Below are positions 1 through 8,567 of a stretch of 64,000 nt of DNA, in pieces. A program made the position numbers and the translations under genes. The stretch is from CAXNKH01 sp049296795 (lineage in GTDB: Bacteria > Pseudomonadota > Gammaproteobacteria > Burkholderiales > Burkholderiaceae_C), in NCBI GenBank assembly GCA_049296795.1, contig JBAQTC010000030.1, positions 91,654 through 155,653 on the forward strand, read 5' to 3'. The notes beneath the pieces were generated by a model that made no database searches, was not told where the DNA came from, and worked only from the letters and a program-made list of their open reading frames with translations. Each line of letters starts with the position of its first letter. The stretch's first letter is position 1.

Positions 1-1046
1 GTCATATCTGCCGTCGTAGCCACACCCCGGATATCACCTGTGCGCGTCTTTGAATCGGACAACGTCAGGTCAATGGCGGCCCCCATACTCTGTGCTGCAG
101 CAATGGCCTGCGGTATGTCTTTCCTTCGACCTAGCCAATCGATCAACATGCGAGTTGATTCGATCATGGCATAAGGATTAGCACAGCCCTTACCTGCAAT
201 GTCTGGCGCTGAACCGTGGGTAGCTTGGGCCATCGCAAAGTCGCCATCACCGATACACAAACCTGGAGCCATACCCAAGCCACCGACAAGTCCTGCAGCC
301 TCATCAGTCAAGATATCACCAAACAAATTAGTGGTTACAACAACGTCAAAATTTTGTGGGTCTCGCACTAATCTCATGGCCATGGTATCGACACTGACTT
401 CGCTCACTTTGACATCTGGAAAGTCTTTTGCCACCCGATAACATTCCTCTACAAACATTCCGCAACCAAGTTTGAACACTGAACTTTTGTGAACGACGGT
501 TAACTGCTTTCGACGCTGGCGCGCCAAGTTAAACGCCACTCTTGCCACTCGCTCGCTACCGACCCGAGTGATGACACGAACCGATATGGTCATGTCCTCG
601 CTGGGTCGGAACTCACCGGAACCAGCAACCACATTTCGGTCGGGCTGAAAGCCTTCGTTGTTCTCCCGCACAATGATCAAATCAATATCATCATAAAGAC
701 AACCGATGTCCTTGTAGGACCGGGTTGGCCTAACGTTGGCAAAAAGATTGAATTTTTTCCGCATGATGGGGTGCGGATTGATTGCTCCGGGGCCCGCTGG
801 ATACTCTCGGTGTCCAATCGGACCGAGTAAAAACCCATTCATGTTTGATAAGATTTCGAGCGTTCCAGGGGGAAAGGTAGTACCCACGGTATCCAACGCT
901 CGTCGACCAATTGGCATTTCTCGCCATTCAATACGTAAACCATGTCTCTTGGCAGCCGCACTGGCAATTGCGACTGCAGCTGGAACGATTTCATGACCAA
1001 TGTCATCGCCATTTAAAACACCTAAGACCAGATGGGGAGAATGCAT
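1..1046 (-). CDS. Isopropylmalate/isocitrate dehydrogenase family protein (3' end cut by window)
   Basis: The minus-strand frame stays open from an ATG at 1046 to the window edge (348 codons), so the C-terminus is missing. The start is preceded by AGGAAT four bases upstream. Family signatures of the metal-dependent beta-decarboxylating dehydrogenases are visible: GDDIGHEIVP near the N-terminus, IVRENNEGF in the middle, NLFGDILTDEAAGL (metal and substrate Asp residues) and THGSAPDIAGKG (nucleotide-binding loop). Enzymes of this family oxidise a 2-hydroxy acid with NAD(P)+ and usually decarboxylate it; members include LeuB, Icd and tartrate dehydrogenase. It is the last visible gene of an operon with an ABC importer, MmgE/PrpD and PdxA-like genes, 36 bases after the PdxA stop, so a catabolic role on an imported hydroxy acid is more likely than leucine synthesis. 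The substrate cannot be read from sequence. Confidence 0.85.
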   Translation of the reverse strand, partial: MHSPHLVLGVLNGDDIGHEIVPAAVAIASAAAKRHGLRIEWREMPIGRRALDTVGTTFPPGTLEILSNMNGFLLGPIGHREYPAGPGAINPHPIMRKKFNLFANVRPTRSYKDIGCLYDDIDLIIVRENNEGFQPDRNVVAGSGEFRPSEDMTISVRVITRVGSERVARVAFNLARQRRKQLTVVHKSSVFKLGCGMFVEECYRVAKDFPDVKVSEVSVDTMAMRLVRDPQNFDVVVTTNLFGDILTDEAAGLVGGLGMAPGLCIGDGDFAMAQATHGSAPDIAGKGCANPYAMIESTRMLIDWLGRRKDIPQAIAAAQSMGAAIDLTLSDSKTRTGDIRGVATTADM

Positions 1047-1082
1047 GGATATTCCTTTGATTCACAACTAGTCAGCAATTGC

Positions 1083-2132
1083 CTATAACGAAGCCGATCC
1101 CGTTACCCTCAATTTTCTGGCTCCTGCCATACGGGAGGCTATGCGTAACGCTTGTTCCAATGCCCCTGTGTCAGCCTTACCTTGTCCAACAATGTCAAAA
1201 GCTGTGCCATGAGCAGGTGTCGTGAACACGACATTCATGCCCGCGGTCACAGTGACCCCCTTGTTAAATCCAAGTAATTTGGTTGCGATCTGTCCTTGAT
1301 CGTGGTACATCATGACCACGCCGTCATACTCACCCTTTAATGCCTTTAGAAATATGGCATCTGAAGAAATTGGTCCCGTGCATTGAATCCCACTGGAGAC
1401 AAGACTTTCTACCGTAGGTTTGATGATGGTAATTTCTTCGTGACCGAATAATCCACCTTCGCCACAGTGAGGGTTGAGAGCTGCAACACCAATTCGAGGA
1501 ATTTCAATACCGTTAGCCCGTAAAGTGTTGTGTGCAAGGTTAACGGCCGATTTAATCCTATCCGGGGAAATCATTCCGATAGCCTCGCTCAAGGCCACAT
1601 GCGAAGTCACACGAAAAGTGGCGAATTCCTTGATAACATTCATTTCCCCAAAGAATCCCTGATGACCAGTCAGGGCAGCAAACATTTGATGCTCATCGTG
1701 GTATTTCCATCCTCCTCTATGCAAAGCAGCTTTGTTCAGGGGCGCAAAACTAATACCATCGAGCTCGCCTTGACTTGCTAAATCGATCATGTACTTCAAC
1801 GTCTCGCCAGTTAAGCGGCCAGATTCTTGTGAAATTTCACGACGCTTAATAGTCTTCGGGTCAATATTTCCCAAATCAATCAGCGGTATTTCGTTGCAAG
1901 CCCAATCAATTTCTGTAATATTTTTGTAACAACGCCAGTTCAATTCAACCCCAGCGTCTTTTACGCCGAGCTCCAACACACGTGCATCGCCCACTAGCAC
2001 TATGCGAGCGACTGATTTCAGAATGTCAGAAGCAAGAAGTTTTGCGCTGATTTCAGGACCGATACCGGTCATATCGCCCAGCATCAAGCCAATGATTGGG
2101 AGTTGGTTCATCGGTTGCTCCAGTATGTTCAT
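1083..2132 (-). CDS. PdxA-family dehydrogenase (4-hydroxythreonine-4-phosphate dehydrogenase-like)
   Basis: 349 residues, the usual PdxA length. The N-terminal GLMLGDMTGIGPEI matches the PdxA start (GDPaGIGPEI). Other family landmarks are APLNKAALHRGG, ALNPHCGEGGLFG, GPISSDAIF and MYHDQGQIATKLLGF, which carries one of the three metal-binding histidines. The ATG at 2132 overlaps the upstream MmgE/PrpD stop in a 4-base ATGA, which fixes the start; an inner Met at residue 8 is possible. True PdxA makes the pyridoxal phosphate precursor, but many catabolic operons carry PdxA-like proteins that oxidise and decarboxylate other substrates, for example TphB of terephthalate degradation. Placement between MmgE/PrpD and an isopropylmalate dehydrogenase-like gene behind an importer argues for a catabolic member rather than vitamin B6 synthesis. 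Confidence 0.85.
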   Translation of the reverse strand: MNILEQPMNQLPIIGLMLGDMTGIGPEISAKLLASDILKSVARIVLVGDARVLELGVKDAGVELNWRCYKNITEIDWACNEIPLIDLGNIDPKTIKRREISQESGRLTGETLKYMIDLASQGELDGISFAPLNKAALHRGGWKYHDEHQMFAALTGHQGFFGEMNVIKEFATFRVTSHVALSEAIGMISPDRIKSAVNLAHNTLRANGIEIPRIGVAALNPHCGEGGLFGHEEITIIKPTVESLVSSGIQCTGPISSDAIFLKALKGEYDGVVMMYHDQGQIATKLLGFNKGVTVTAGMNVVFTTPAHGTAFDIVGQGKADTGALEQALRIASRMAGARKLRVTGSASL

Positions 2133-3550
2133 GCAGCTTTGCGGGATAAGGTCGACATCAGGGCGTGGATTGAAGGCAACCTCTCGAACTCCCTCACCAT
2201 CGCAACTACCTCTTTGGCTGCCTGAGTCGAAAACTTGGCGAAATCAGCATTCTCGAGAAATTTGAAGGCCACTTCTTCGTAACTCATGGGATCGGCAGGG
2301 CTCCCTTTACCAAAATCAGCACGACCCGTCAGCCTGCGTCCATCAACAAGTTCAATGTCAATCAAGGTTGTCATCTTGTGATAACCAGCTGCTTCGGCAT
2401 CTTTATCGACAACAAAATCAACCTTCTCAATCATTGCCCTAACTTCAGGGCGCATAACCACCTCGTCTGTGAACTCACCCAATCCCGCACGCCCCTCTAT
2501 CAAAAGAATGGCCATGCAAAATTCCATAGAAAATTTAGCCTGCAGCTCATTAGTAGGTCGATGGTGGATCAAAGCATTGGGCATATTCTGGTTGGTTCCG
2601 ACCCGGACTCGAGCCACGTCCTTGGCCTGAATTTTGTGAGTCTTGATCAGCCTGAGCATTTCCGTCATCCCGGGATGGGTGAGCGAACCTGATGGATGCG
2701 GCTTGATAGAAACACCCGGATTTGCAAAAGTCCAAGGCGAGCCAAGTTTTCCAGCAATAGATTGCGCGTCAAATCCTCCCCCTGCTGCGCTGAAGAATCC
2801 CCGTGGTGCCTCAAGAATATGATCTGTCGCAGTCCAACCGTAAGACGCAAATTGTGCAGCAGTAACCCCGCTTTCCGAAGAACGACCTGCATGAAATGGC
2901 TTGGTCATTGTCCCGAAATTTTCCCGCAAACCAGCAGATTGGCTGCCTGCTATGGACAAGGCACGAGCTGTTGTCTGCGTATCGAGTCCCATTAATTTGG
3001 CGCTCGCGGCGGCGGCTGCAAACGTCCCGCAAGTTCCAGTGGCATGAAAACCAGTCTGATAATGACGCGGATTAATGGCTTCGGCAATTTTGCACTCAAC
3101 TTCAACACCGAGATGATAGGCAAGCATGGTGTCAGCTCCAGAGGCATTCATCAGCTCACCCATGGCAAGTGCCGCAGGCAGGGCGGGGGCTGTGGGATGG
3201 GTCAACAGACCATAAACCCTGTCTGTCGCCACGGCAAGTTGTGTATCGTCATAGTCATCGGCATGGATTGCGACCCCATTAGCAAATGCGGCAAAGCGAG
3301 GTGCAATCTTCAACTGGGTTCCTATGACAGTCGCCGGCCCGTGGCCAAGGTTGAGCTCTGACAAATGCTGACGCACCAATCCACCGCAATGTGCAGCTCC
3401 TCCTGATAGAGCTAATCCCAATCCATCGAGAATAGATTTTTTGCCAACCTCGATGACAGTTGCCGACAAATCAGTTACTTTCGCTTCTGAAATGAACTGC
3501 GAGAGGTAGTTGGTCAAATGTTTTGTTTGTTGATCGATAGTTTTTTCCAT
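2129..3550 (-). CDS. MmgE/PrpD family protein
   Basis: 473 residues, typical for this all-alpha plus lid fold. Recognisable blocks are the N-terminal KKSILDGLGLALSGG, the HADDYDDT segment (family HxxDxDD), GFHATGTCGTFAAAAA, GTMTKPFHAGRSSESGVTAAQ and the KPHPSGSLTHPGM active-site region. Known members include 2-methylcitrate dehydratase, cis-aconitate decarboxylase and iminodisuccinate epimerase; sequence reading cannot choose between them. The start has GGAG six bases upstream. No prpB, prpC or acnD is present, so the methylcitrate cycle is unlikely. The gene follows the ABC ATPase by 137 bases and is translationally coupled to the PdxA-like gene, so it probably acts on the imported substrate. 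Confidence 0.88.
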   Translation of the reverse strand: MEKTIDQQTKHLTNYLSQFISEAKVTDLSATVIEVGKKSILDGLGLALSGGAAHCGGLVRQHLSELNLGHGPATVIGTQLKIAPRFAAFANGVAIHADDYDDTQLAVATDRVYGLLTHPTAPALPAALAMGELMNASGADTMLAYHLGVEVECKIAEAINPRHYQTGFHATGTCGTFAAAAASAKLMGLDTQTTARALSIAGSQSAGLRENFGTMTKPFHAGRSSESGVTAAQFASYGWTATDHILEAPRGFFSAAGGGFDAQSIAGKLGSPWTFANPGVSIKPHPSGSLTHPGMTEMLRLIKTHKIQAKDVARVRVGTNQNMPNALIHHRPTNELQAKFSMEFCMAILLIEGRAGLGEFTDEVVMRPEVRAMIEKVDFVVDKDAEAAGYHKMTTLIDIELVDGRRLTGRADFGKGSPADPMSYEEVAFKFLENADFAKFSTQAAKEVVAMVREFERLPSIHALMSTLSRKAA

Positions 3551-3687
3551 GTGTTTCTCCTATGAATTGAGCCAAACTGGCTAGGGTTTGTGTTCGGCAT
3601 GAACACCGATTAATGAATTGAATTCGTGCCTGATTTCATCCGCTGTGCTGACAAAATCAACCAGATTTGAGTCCTCTTTGCCATCTC

Positions 3688-4755
3688 CTAAGAGGCAAGT
3701 GCCCGACAGTGTTCAGGTGGGAAATGTAGCCAAGTGTGGCTTCCTTCTTCGATAAGGACATTGACAGGCGCTGTGACCCTGATGGTCTGCCCCCCAGCTA
3801 GAGCCACCAAATAGTCCCGATGCGGACCCAAATAGACTTGACGGGTTACCGTACCTTGTATCCAGTTGGACTCCATACTGTCGGGTCTAGATGTCGCCAT
3901 CCGAATATCGTGGTGTCGGATCGAAACCGCACTTTCTCCCCGACCAGAAAACTCACCTGAACCACATCTAAGCACAAGTCCGTTTTCGCAATCAATGGTA
4001 TTTTGGCCATCCCAACGGCCTTTGAACACATTGGCTGACCCAATAAACTTGGCAACAAACTCAGTACGAGGTCTCTGATAAATATCCTCGGGGGAACCAG
4101 CTTGTTCAATCACGCCCTGGTTCATGATGACAATTAGGTTGGCCGTTGTCATCGCTTCAGCTTGGTCGTGTGTCACATAAACCGTGGTGTAGCGGTACTT
4201 GTCATGCAGACGGCGGATTTCAAAACGCATTTCCTCTCTTAAATTTGCGTCTAGATTGGACAAAGGTTCATCAAGTAACAATATTTCTGGCTCAATCACT
4301 AGCGCACGTGCCAGTGAGACTCGCTGCTGTTGCCCCCCAGACAAATTGCCCGGATATCGTTGTGCCAACGCAGTGAGTTTGGTGGCCGTCAATATGGTGT
4401 CCGCCCTCTTTTGTATTTCTTCTTTCGAGAGTCCGCGCAAACGCAAGCCATAAGCGATATTTTCAAACACTGTCATATGTGGCCACAGTGCGTAACTCTG
4501 AAAAATCATCGACATATTTCTCTTCTCAGGTGGCTCTGTATGAGATGGCGCTGAGATGCGACGACCCCCCACATGAATTTCACCCTTGTCAGGCTCAAGG
4601 AAACCTGCAATCAGTCTTAATGTAGTTGTCTTCCCACAACCGGAAGGGCCTAGCAAACAAACCAAATTTCCCTTCTCAATAGCGAGTGAAATATCTTTAA
4701 CCACCGTGAGATCACCATACCTCTTGGTTAAACCCGTTAACTCTAAAAAACTCAT
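3688..4755 (-). CDS. ABC transporter ATP-binding protein (FbpC/PotA type)
   Basis: 355 residues. The nucleotide-binding domain occupies about residues 1-240, with Walker A GPSGCGKTTT, Q-loop MIFQSYALWPH, signature LSGGQQQR, Walker B ILLLDEPLSNLD and the switch histidine in YVTHDQAEAM. A C-terminal TOBE-like regulatory domain follows from about residue 270. This architecture belongs to the iron(III), spermidine and sugar-phosphate importers. It lies between the fused permease and the MmgE/PrpD enzyme in one operon and would energise that permease at the inner membrane face. The operon enzymes suggest the cargo is an organic acid or acid-metal complex rather than free iron; this is inference. 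Confidence 0.9.
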   Translation of the reverse strand: MSFLELTGLTKRYGDLTVVKDISLAIEKGNLVCLLGPSGCGKTTTLRLIAGFLEPDKGEIHVGGRRISAPSHTEPPEKRNMSMIFQSYALWPHMTVFENIAYGLRLRGLSKEEIQKRADTILTATKLTALAQRYPGNLSGGQQQRVSLARALVIEPEILLLDEPLSNLDANLREEMRFEIRRLHDKYRYTTVYVTHDQAEAMTTANLIVIMNQGVIEQAGSPEDIYQRPRTEFVAKFIGSANVFKGRWDGQNTIDCENGLVLRCGSGEFSGRGESAVSIRHHDIRMATSRPDSMESNWIQGTVTRQVYLGPHRDYLVALAGGQTIRVTAPVNVLIEEGSHTWLHFPPEHCRALAS

Positions 4756-4842
4756 CGAATCGATCCTCTATTTTTGTTATCTGGACAACATCGTTCAAGA
4801 AGAAGAGACTTCTCTCGTTGCAAACATTGCGTCCTCTTATTG

Positions 4843-6558
4843 TTACTTTGCGGGCTGTCTTTGCCCCCCTAGACTTAGCAATCGGTTGGCCAGAAATACC
4901 ACCGTGAAAGAGACTGCTAGAAGTGCGAGACCGAGAACGGAAATGGCACCCAAATCTCCGCTTTCGTTCAAGTCATAAATAATGACTGAAACCAGTTTCG
5001 TATTCGATGTTGTCAACAAAATTGCAGCTGATAGCTCCCTGATCGTCCCTATGAATATGAAGCACCATGTCGCTATCACACTGGTTCTCAACAGCGGGGC
5101 CGTGATCAAGCGCAGGGTTTTGAGGCGGCTTGCTCCGAGAATTCGACTTGCTTCCTCAAGCTCGGGGTGAATACCGTGAAAAGCCGATGACATTTGCTGA
5201 TAGCCAGCCGGCATTTCAATCGTCAAAAAAGCGATGAGCAATATCCACAGCGTCCCGTAAAGCATCAACTCAGGGTGTGAATAAGTCAAAAACATACCCA
5301 CACCCAACACAATCCCAGGTATGGCAACTGGTGCTGTTGCGAGAAATCCCAGAACCTTTGTTCCAGGCACCGCATTGCGAGACACCATGTAAGCTGTCAA
5401 AAGAGCAATCCCGGCTCCAATAGTTGCCGTTAAAAATCCCAAGAGAAAAGTGTTGTACATGGCAAGTTTGGTAGCCGAAAATTCAAAGAACACGAAGTTG
5501 AAGTTGTGTAGCGTCAGTGAAGCCCAGGTCAGCGGCTCCGAGACATTCCTTGTCAATGCGGTTTTCATCAATGCCAGGTAAGGAAAGATAACTGTCAACG
5601 ACATGACTATCACGACAAATACAACGGCCAAACCTTTAAATCTCCCCAGACTTGTTAGTTTGGGTTCGCCACTTTTCCCGCCTAGGACTGTGTAGCCCCT
5701 ACTACCCAAAATCCAGCTTTTCCCTTGTAGCAATAAAACCGTGATTAGCAACAGGGGTAAGGAGGCGGCCGCCGCCAATCCAGGCTTGGGTGGGTACTGA
5801 AACAGGCTCCATATCTTGGTGGTAATCACATGAAAACCAGCTGGAAGAGCCAGAATGGCCGGTGAACCAAACATGGTGAGCGCTTGGAGAATCGCAATCA
5901 ATGACCCAGCAAGCATGGCTGGTAACACCAAGGGAATCGTCACCCGTCGCAAGGTGGTGAATTTTCGTCCACCCAGAATAGATGAAGCATCCTCTAGATC
6001 TGAAGGAACTCGATCTAAACCATTAGCCACCAAAGTGAAGATGTAAGGAAAGGTATAGCAAGCAATGGCAATCACCAGCCCAGTGAAAGTATAGATATTG
6101 ACCAAATGCACTTCTGCGGGCGAATTGGTCAGGTGGCGGTGAAACACATTGAACATTCCACTGTTGGGGGCTGCGAGAATTTCCCAAGCAACCGCCCCCA
6201 GAAAAGGAGGAGTTACAAACGAGGCAGTCACCAGGGCCCTGACCACGCGTCTACCAGGCAAATCTGTGCGTGATACCAGCCAGGCCAGTGGAGTAGCGAT
6301 CAAACAAGACAGGGCGCCAACGCCTAGTGCCATACCTACGGCCAACAGGAAGGGCCGACGCAAGGTGGCATCAGTTAAGATCGTCTCGAAATGTACCAAA
6401 CTGAACGCCCGTTCGGCGTCTGTCAGGCTGTAGAGAAGCAACCACGACAGTGGAAGGACGACCAATGCGGCAAGGATCAGTATCAGAATCACAAATACAG
6501 GCCGGAACAAGTCAAGCCGAAAGGCCGGATTGTTCGCTGTCAGGCTGTTCCCAGACAT
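4843..6558 (-). CDS. ABC transporter permease, two fused membrane domains (FbpB/AfuB type)
   Basis: 571 residues with about twelve hydrophobic segments in two homologous halves. Each half carries an EAA-like coupling loop contacting the ATPase: EDASSILGGRKFTTLRRVTIPL in half one (positions about 5930-6000) and EEASRILGASRLKTLRLI in half two (about 5110-5170). This duplicated form is typical of the FbpB/SfuB permeases of iron(III)-type importers. The ATG lies 3 bases after the stop of the binding-protein gene, so the two are co-translated; the ATPase gene begins 87 bases further on. It forms the inner membrane channel of the importer. Confidence 0.9.
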   Translation of the reverse strand: MSGNSLTANNPAFRLDLFRPVFVILILILAALVVLPLSWLLLYSLTDAERAFSLVHFETILTDATLRRPFLLAVGMALGVGALSCLIATPLAWLVSRTDLPGRRVVRALVTASFVTPPFLGAVAWEILAAPNSGMFNVFHRHLTNSPAEVHLVNIYTFTGLVIAIACYTFPYIFTLVANGLDRVPSDLEDASSILGGRKFTTLRRVTIPLVLPAMLAGSLIAILQALTMFGSPAILALPAGFHVITTKIWSLFQYPPKPGLAAAASLPLLLITVLLLQGKSWILGSRGYTVLGGKSGEPKLTSLGRFKGLAVVFVVIVMSLTVIFPYLALMKTALTRNVSEPLTWASLTLHNFNFVFFEFSATKLAMYNTFLLGFLTATIGAGIALLTAYMVSRNAVPGTKVLGFLATAPVAIPGIVLGVGMFLTYSHPELMLYGTLWILLIAFLTIEMPAGYQQMSSAFHGIHPELEEASRILGASRLKTLRLITAPLLRTSVIATWCFIFIGTIRELSAAILLTTSNTKLVSVIIYDLNESGDLGAISVLGLALLAVSFTVVFLANRLLSLGGQRQPAK

Positions 6559-6561
6559 AAA

Positions 6562-7608
6562 TCAAGTGCCGAAAAACTGTTCATAGTTTTTCTTGATCGT
6601 TTCGATTTGCTTCTCGAGTCCCTGAGGGTCTGTTCTCAACAACTTGATCTGACTCAAAGGTGTACGACCAGTCTTTTCTTTCACCTCCGAATGGAAGGAT
6701 CTGAGTCCACCAACGTCACTCCCGATTTGTTGTGCTTCCCGAGTAAACAAGAAATGATAGAACAGCTTTCCCGCGTTTGGATGGGGTGCATTTTTAAGCA
6801 AGGCCGCATTTCCAATGACAAGTGGCGTTCCTTCCGTCGCATAGACAGGCTCAATCGGAACACCTGATTCCTTCAGTATAAAAACGTTGTATTCATTACC
6901 ATCGGCCATCACTTGACGCTCCCCCAATGCCAATTTTTTTGGAGGCTCGGTAGACGACTGGGTTTGCATCACACGTTGTTTTCCCAATTTGACGAAATAA
7001 TCCCATCCCAGCTGTTGGCTGATGGCATAGGTTCCCGTCATAACGGTACCGCTGTACCCAGGGTGCGCCTTGATCATTTTTCCAGACCACTTAGGGTCTA
7101 ACAAGTCAGCGTGACTTTTCGGAGCATCCTCTTTTTTCACCAATTTCGTGTTGTAAGCTATTACGGATAGGTGAGCGCGGTACGCTGCAAATTGTCCATC
7201 TGCATCTTTTTCTGTGGCAGGCCAAAATTTCGCCAATTCACTTGGGACAGCTACTTGTAACCAGTTATTCCTTTTCAAGTGAATAAAGTGAACCGAATCG
7301 GAGGTCTCAATCACGTCGGCCAGATAGATCTTGTTGCCGTATTCTTGGTTGATCCGCTGAAAAATTCGCTCTGCGCCAGCACGTTCTACTTGCACCTTGA
7401 TTCCAGGATATTTTGCCTCGAAGGCGCGCGCAATTTTTTCTGAAACCAGCACATCAGTTGATGCGTAAAACACAACCTTGCCCTCCTTCACCGCTGAAGC
7501 AACAAGTTGTGATGTAGCCTCATAAGGCGCCGGGGTCTGCGCGCCAATTGGGCCAGCCATCAGCAACGTGACGGAAATTAAACTGCTAAATAAAAATATT
7601 TTTAGCAT
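6562..7608 (-). CDS. Periplasmic substrate-binding protein (iron(III)/AfuA-type, SBP family 1/13)
   Basis: 348 residues with a signal peptide (MLKIFLFSSLISVTLLMAGPIGAQ, cleavage expected after GAQ). The mature protein opens with AVKEGKVVFYASTD, typical of AfuA/FbpA proteins. Further landmarks are GIKVQVERAGAERIFQRINQE, VIAYNTKLVKKEDAPKSHADLLDPKW and GYSGTVMTGTYA. The ligand-binding tyrosine pair expected in true ferric-binding proteins is not obvious near the C-terminus (RDPQGLEKQIETIKKNYEQFF has a single Tyr), so the ligand may not be iron. The start has AAGGGG five bases upstream. It is the first gene of the operon and delivers ligand to the permease. Confidence 0.88.
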   Translation of the reverse strand: MLKIFLFSSLISVTLLMAGPIGAQTPAPYEATSQLVASAVKEGKVVFYASTDVLVSEKIARAFEAKYPGIKVQVERAGAERIFQRINQEYGNKIYLADVIETSDSVHFIHLKRNNWLQVAVPSELAKFWPATEKDADGQFAAYRAHLSVIAYNTKLVKKEDAPKSHADLLDPKWSGKMIKAHPGYSGTVMTGTYAISQQLGWDYFVKLGKQRVMQTQSSTEPPKKLALGERQVMADGNEYNVFILKESGVPIEPVYATEGTPLVIGNAALLKNAPHPNAGKLFYHFLFTREAQQIGSDVGGLRSFHSEVKEKTGRTPLSQIKLLRTDPQGLEKQIETIKKNYEQFFGT

Positions 7609-7757
7609 CTTGTCCCCTTTGTTAATTGGTCTTCATAAACTGCCATTTCAGGGAAAACAACCAACGCAGGCAGTTTCCTGTTCGAGCTGTCTAACCCAGC
7701 CCTTTTCCAAGCCAAGCCCCAGAAATGCACTTTGTAACCAAGGCTAGCTCGGATCAA

Positions 7758-7793
7758 ATAATGCCAATAAATTAAAAAAGTGTCAACACTTTT
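7758..7793 (-). promoter_or_regulatory. Sigma-70-like promoter with overlapping palindromic operator for the ABC/MmgE/PdxA operon
   Basis: Reading the minus strand, a perfect -35 TTGACA (7786-7781) is followed after exactly 17 bases by CATTAT (7763-7758), which matches four of six -10 consensus positions. The -35 lies inside a perfect inverted repeat, AAAAGTGT-CA-ACACTTTT (7776-7793). This predicts a transcript start near 7751 and a leader of about 140 bases before the binding-protein start at 7608. A dimeric regulator bound to the palindrome would block the -35. No regulator gene is adjacent. Confidence 0.55.
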
Positions 7794-7803
7794 ATATATT
7801 TTG

Positions 7804-7926
7804 ATGACAATTATGCTGCGAGCAGGAGGGTCAAGTCGAGCACTGAAGGCGGTCTTCAAGGAAGTTGGCATTGCATCAGAAACACTGCAACGCTGGAGAG
7901 AAGTCATTCTGTCCAAGCCCTCTTGA
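7804..7926 (+). other. Possible decayed or spurious 40-codon reading frame in the intergenic stretch 7609-8099
   Basis: The 491-base gap between the ABC operon and the UspA gene has no convincing gene. A 40-codon plus-strand frame (start ATG 7804, stop TGA) contains FKEVGIASETLQRW, which resembles the helix-turn-helix of transposase-type or XRE proteins, but there is no ribosome binding site and no further domain. It could be a relic of a transposase or regulator, or chance. Otherwise the gap holds the operon promoter at 7758-7793 and the short repeats at 7982-8028. Confidence 0.15.
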
Positions 7927-7981
7927 GAGCTGGCTTGGACCGCGCCAGCCAGAATACTGGCGTGAGCCCCAGGGCCCTCGT

Positions 7982-8028
7982 GCCAGCCTGCCAGCCTGCC
8001 AGCCAAACGCCAAGACAGACAGACAGAC
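7982..8028. repeat. Short tandem repeats upstream of uspA
   Basis: Two simple repeats lie side by side: about three copies of the 8-mer GCCAGCCT/CCAGCCTG (7982-8004) and four copies of AGAC (8013-8028). A TTGACA hexamer follows directly at 8029-8034 and could be the -35 of the uspA promoter. A matching -10 is poor (TATAGG at 8055-8060, spacing 20). Confidence 0.5.
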
Positions 8029-8099
8029 TTGACAGAAGTTATGCAGAAGGGAACTATAGGAGCCTCAATCTGTTAACCACTTTTTAGAAAGGGTGAGCC

Positions 8100-8567
8100 A
8101 TGTATCAAAAAATTCTCATCGCCAACGATGGTTCCGAGTTGGCTGAAAAAGCCATTGAAGCCGGTATTGAGCTTGGGAAAATGTCAGGTGCACAAATTGT
8201 TATGTTGCACATGGGAATGCCCTTGATCATGGCAACCGACATGCCCGGCTTTCAACCGGCGGCCTATATCGAGGAATCAGGGGTACATCCGGCGAATCAC
8301 GACTATGCGGCCGAACTGCAGGCCTCCAACGATGCCGTTGATAAAAAGGTAGCTATCGCAGAAGCGACTCATGGCGTGAAGATTGAAGTGGTCCATGTGG
8401 TCGCTGCTGAAGTCTGGTACACCGTTATTGAGAATGCCACCATCCTGGGTTGTGATGTCATCGTGATGGCCTCGCATGGTCGGGGGGCTCTCAAATCGTT
8501 ACTGCTCGGCAGTGAGACCCTCTCGGTGCTATCGCATTGCAAACTGCCGGTGCTGGTGGTTCGTTAA
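8100..8567 (+). CDS. Universal stress protein (UspA family)
   Basis: 155 residues forming a single Usp domain. The N-terminal MYQKILIANDGSELAEKAIE is the family start strand and helix. The C-terminal MASHGRGALKSLLLGSETLSVLSHCKLPVLVVR contains the ATP-binding GxxxxxxG-S pattern (G-R-G, then LGSET), so this is probably an ATP-binding member. AAAGGGTGAG lies just before the ATG. It stands alone and converges on def, with the two stop codons sharing four bases (TTAA, 8564-8567). Such proteins act in the cytoplasm in stress survival; the specific trigger is unknown. Confidence 0.92.
   Translation: MYQKILIANDGSELAEKAIEAGIELGKMSGAQIVMLHMGMPLIMATDMPGFQPAAYIEESGVHPANHDYAAELQASNDAVDKKVAIAEATHGVKIEVVHVVAAEVWYTVIENATILGCDVIVMASHGRGALKSLLLGSETLSVLSHCKLPVLVVR

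Noticed and set aside
7602..8006. 134-residue minus-strand ORF across the intergenic stretch upstream of the ABC operon
   Set aside because: Composition is unlike a protein, it covers the promoter and the simple repeats, and it overlaps the start of the binding-protein gene.
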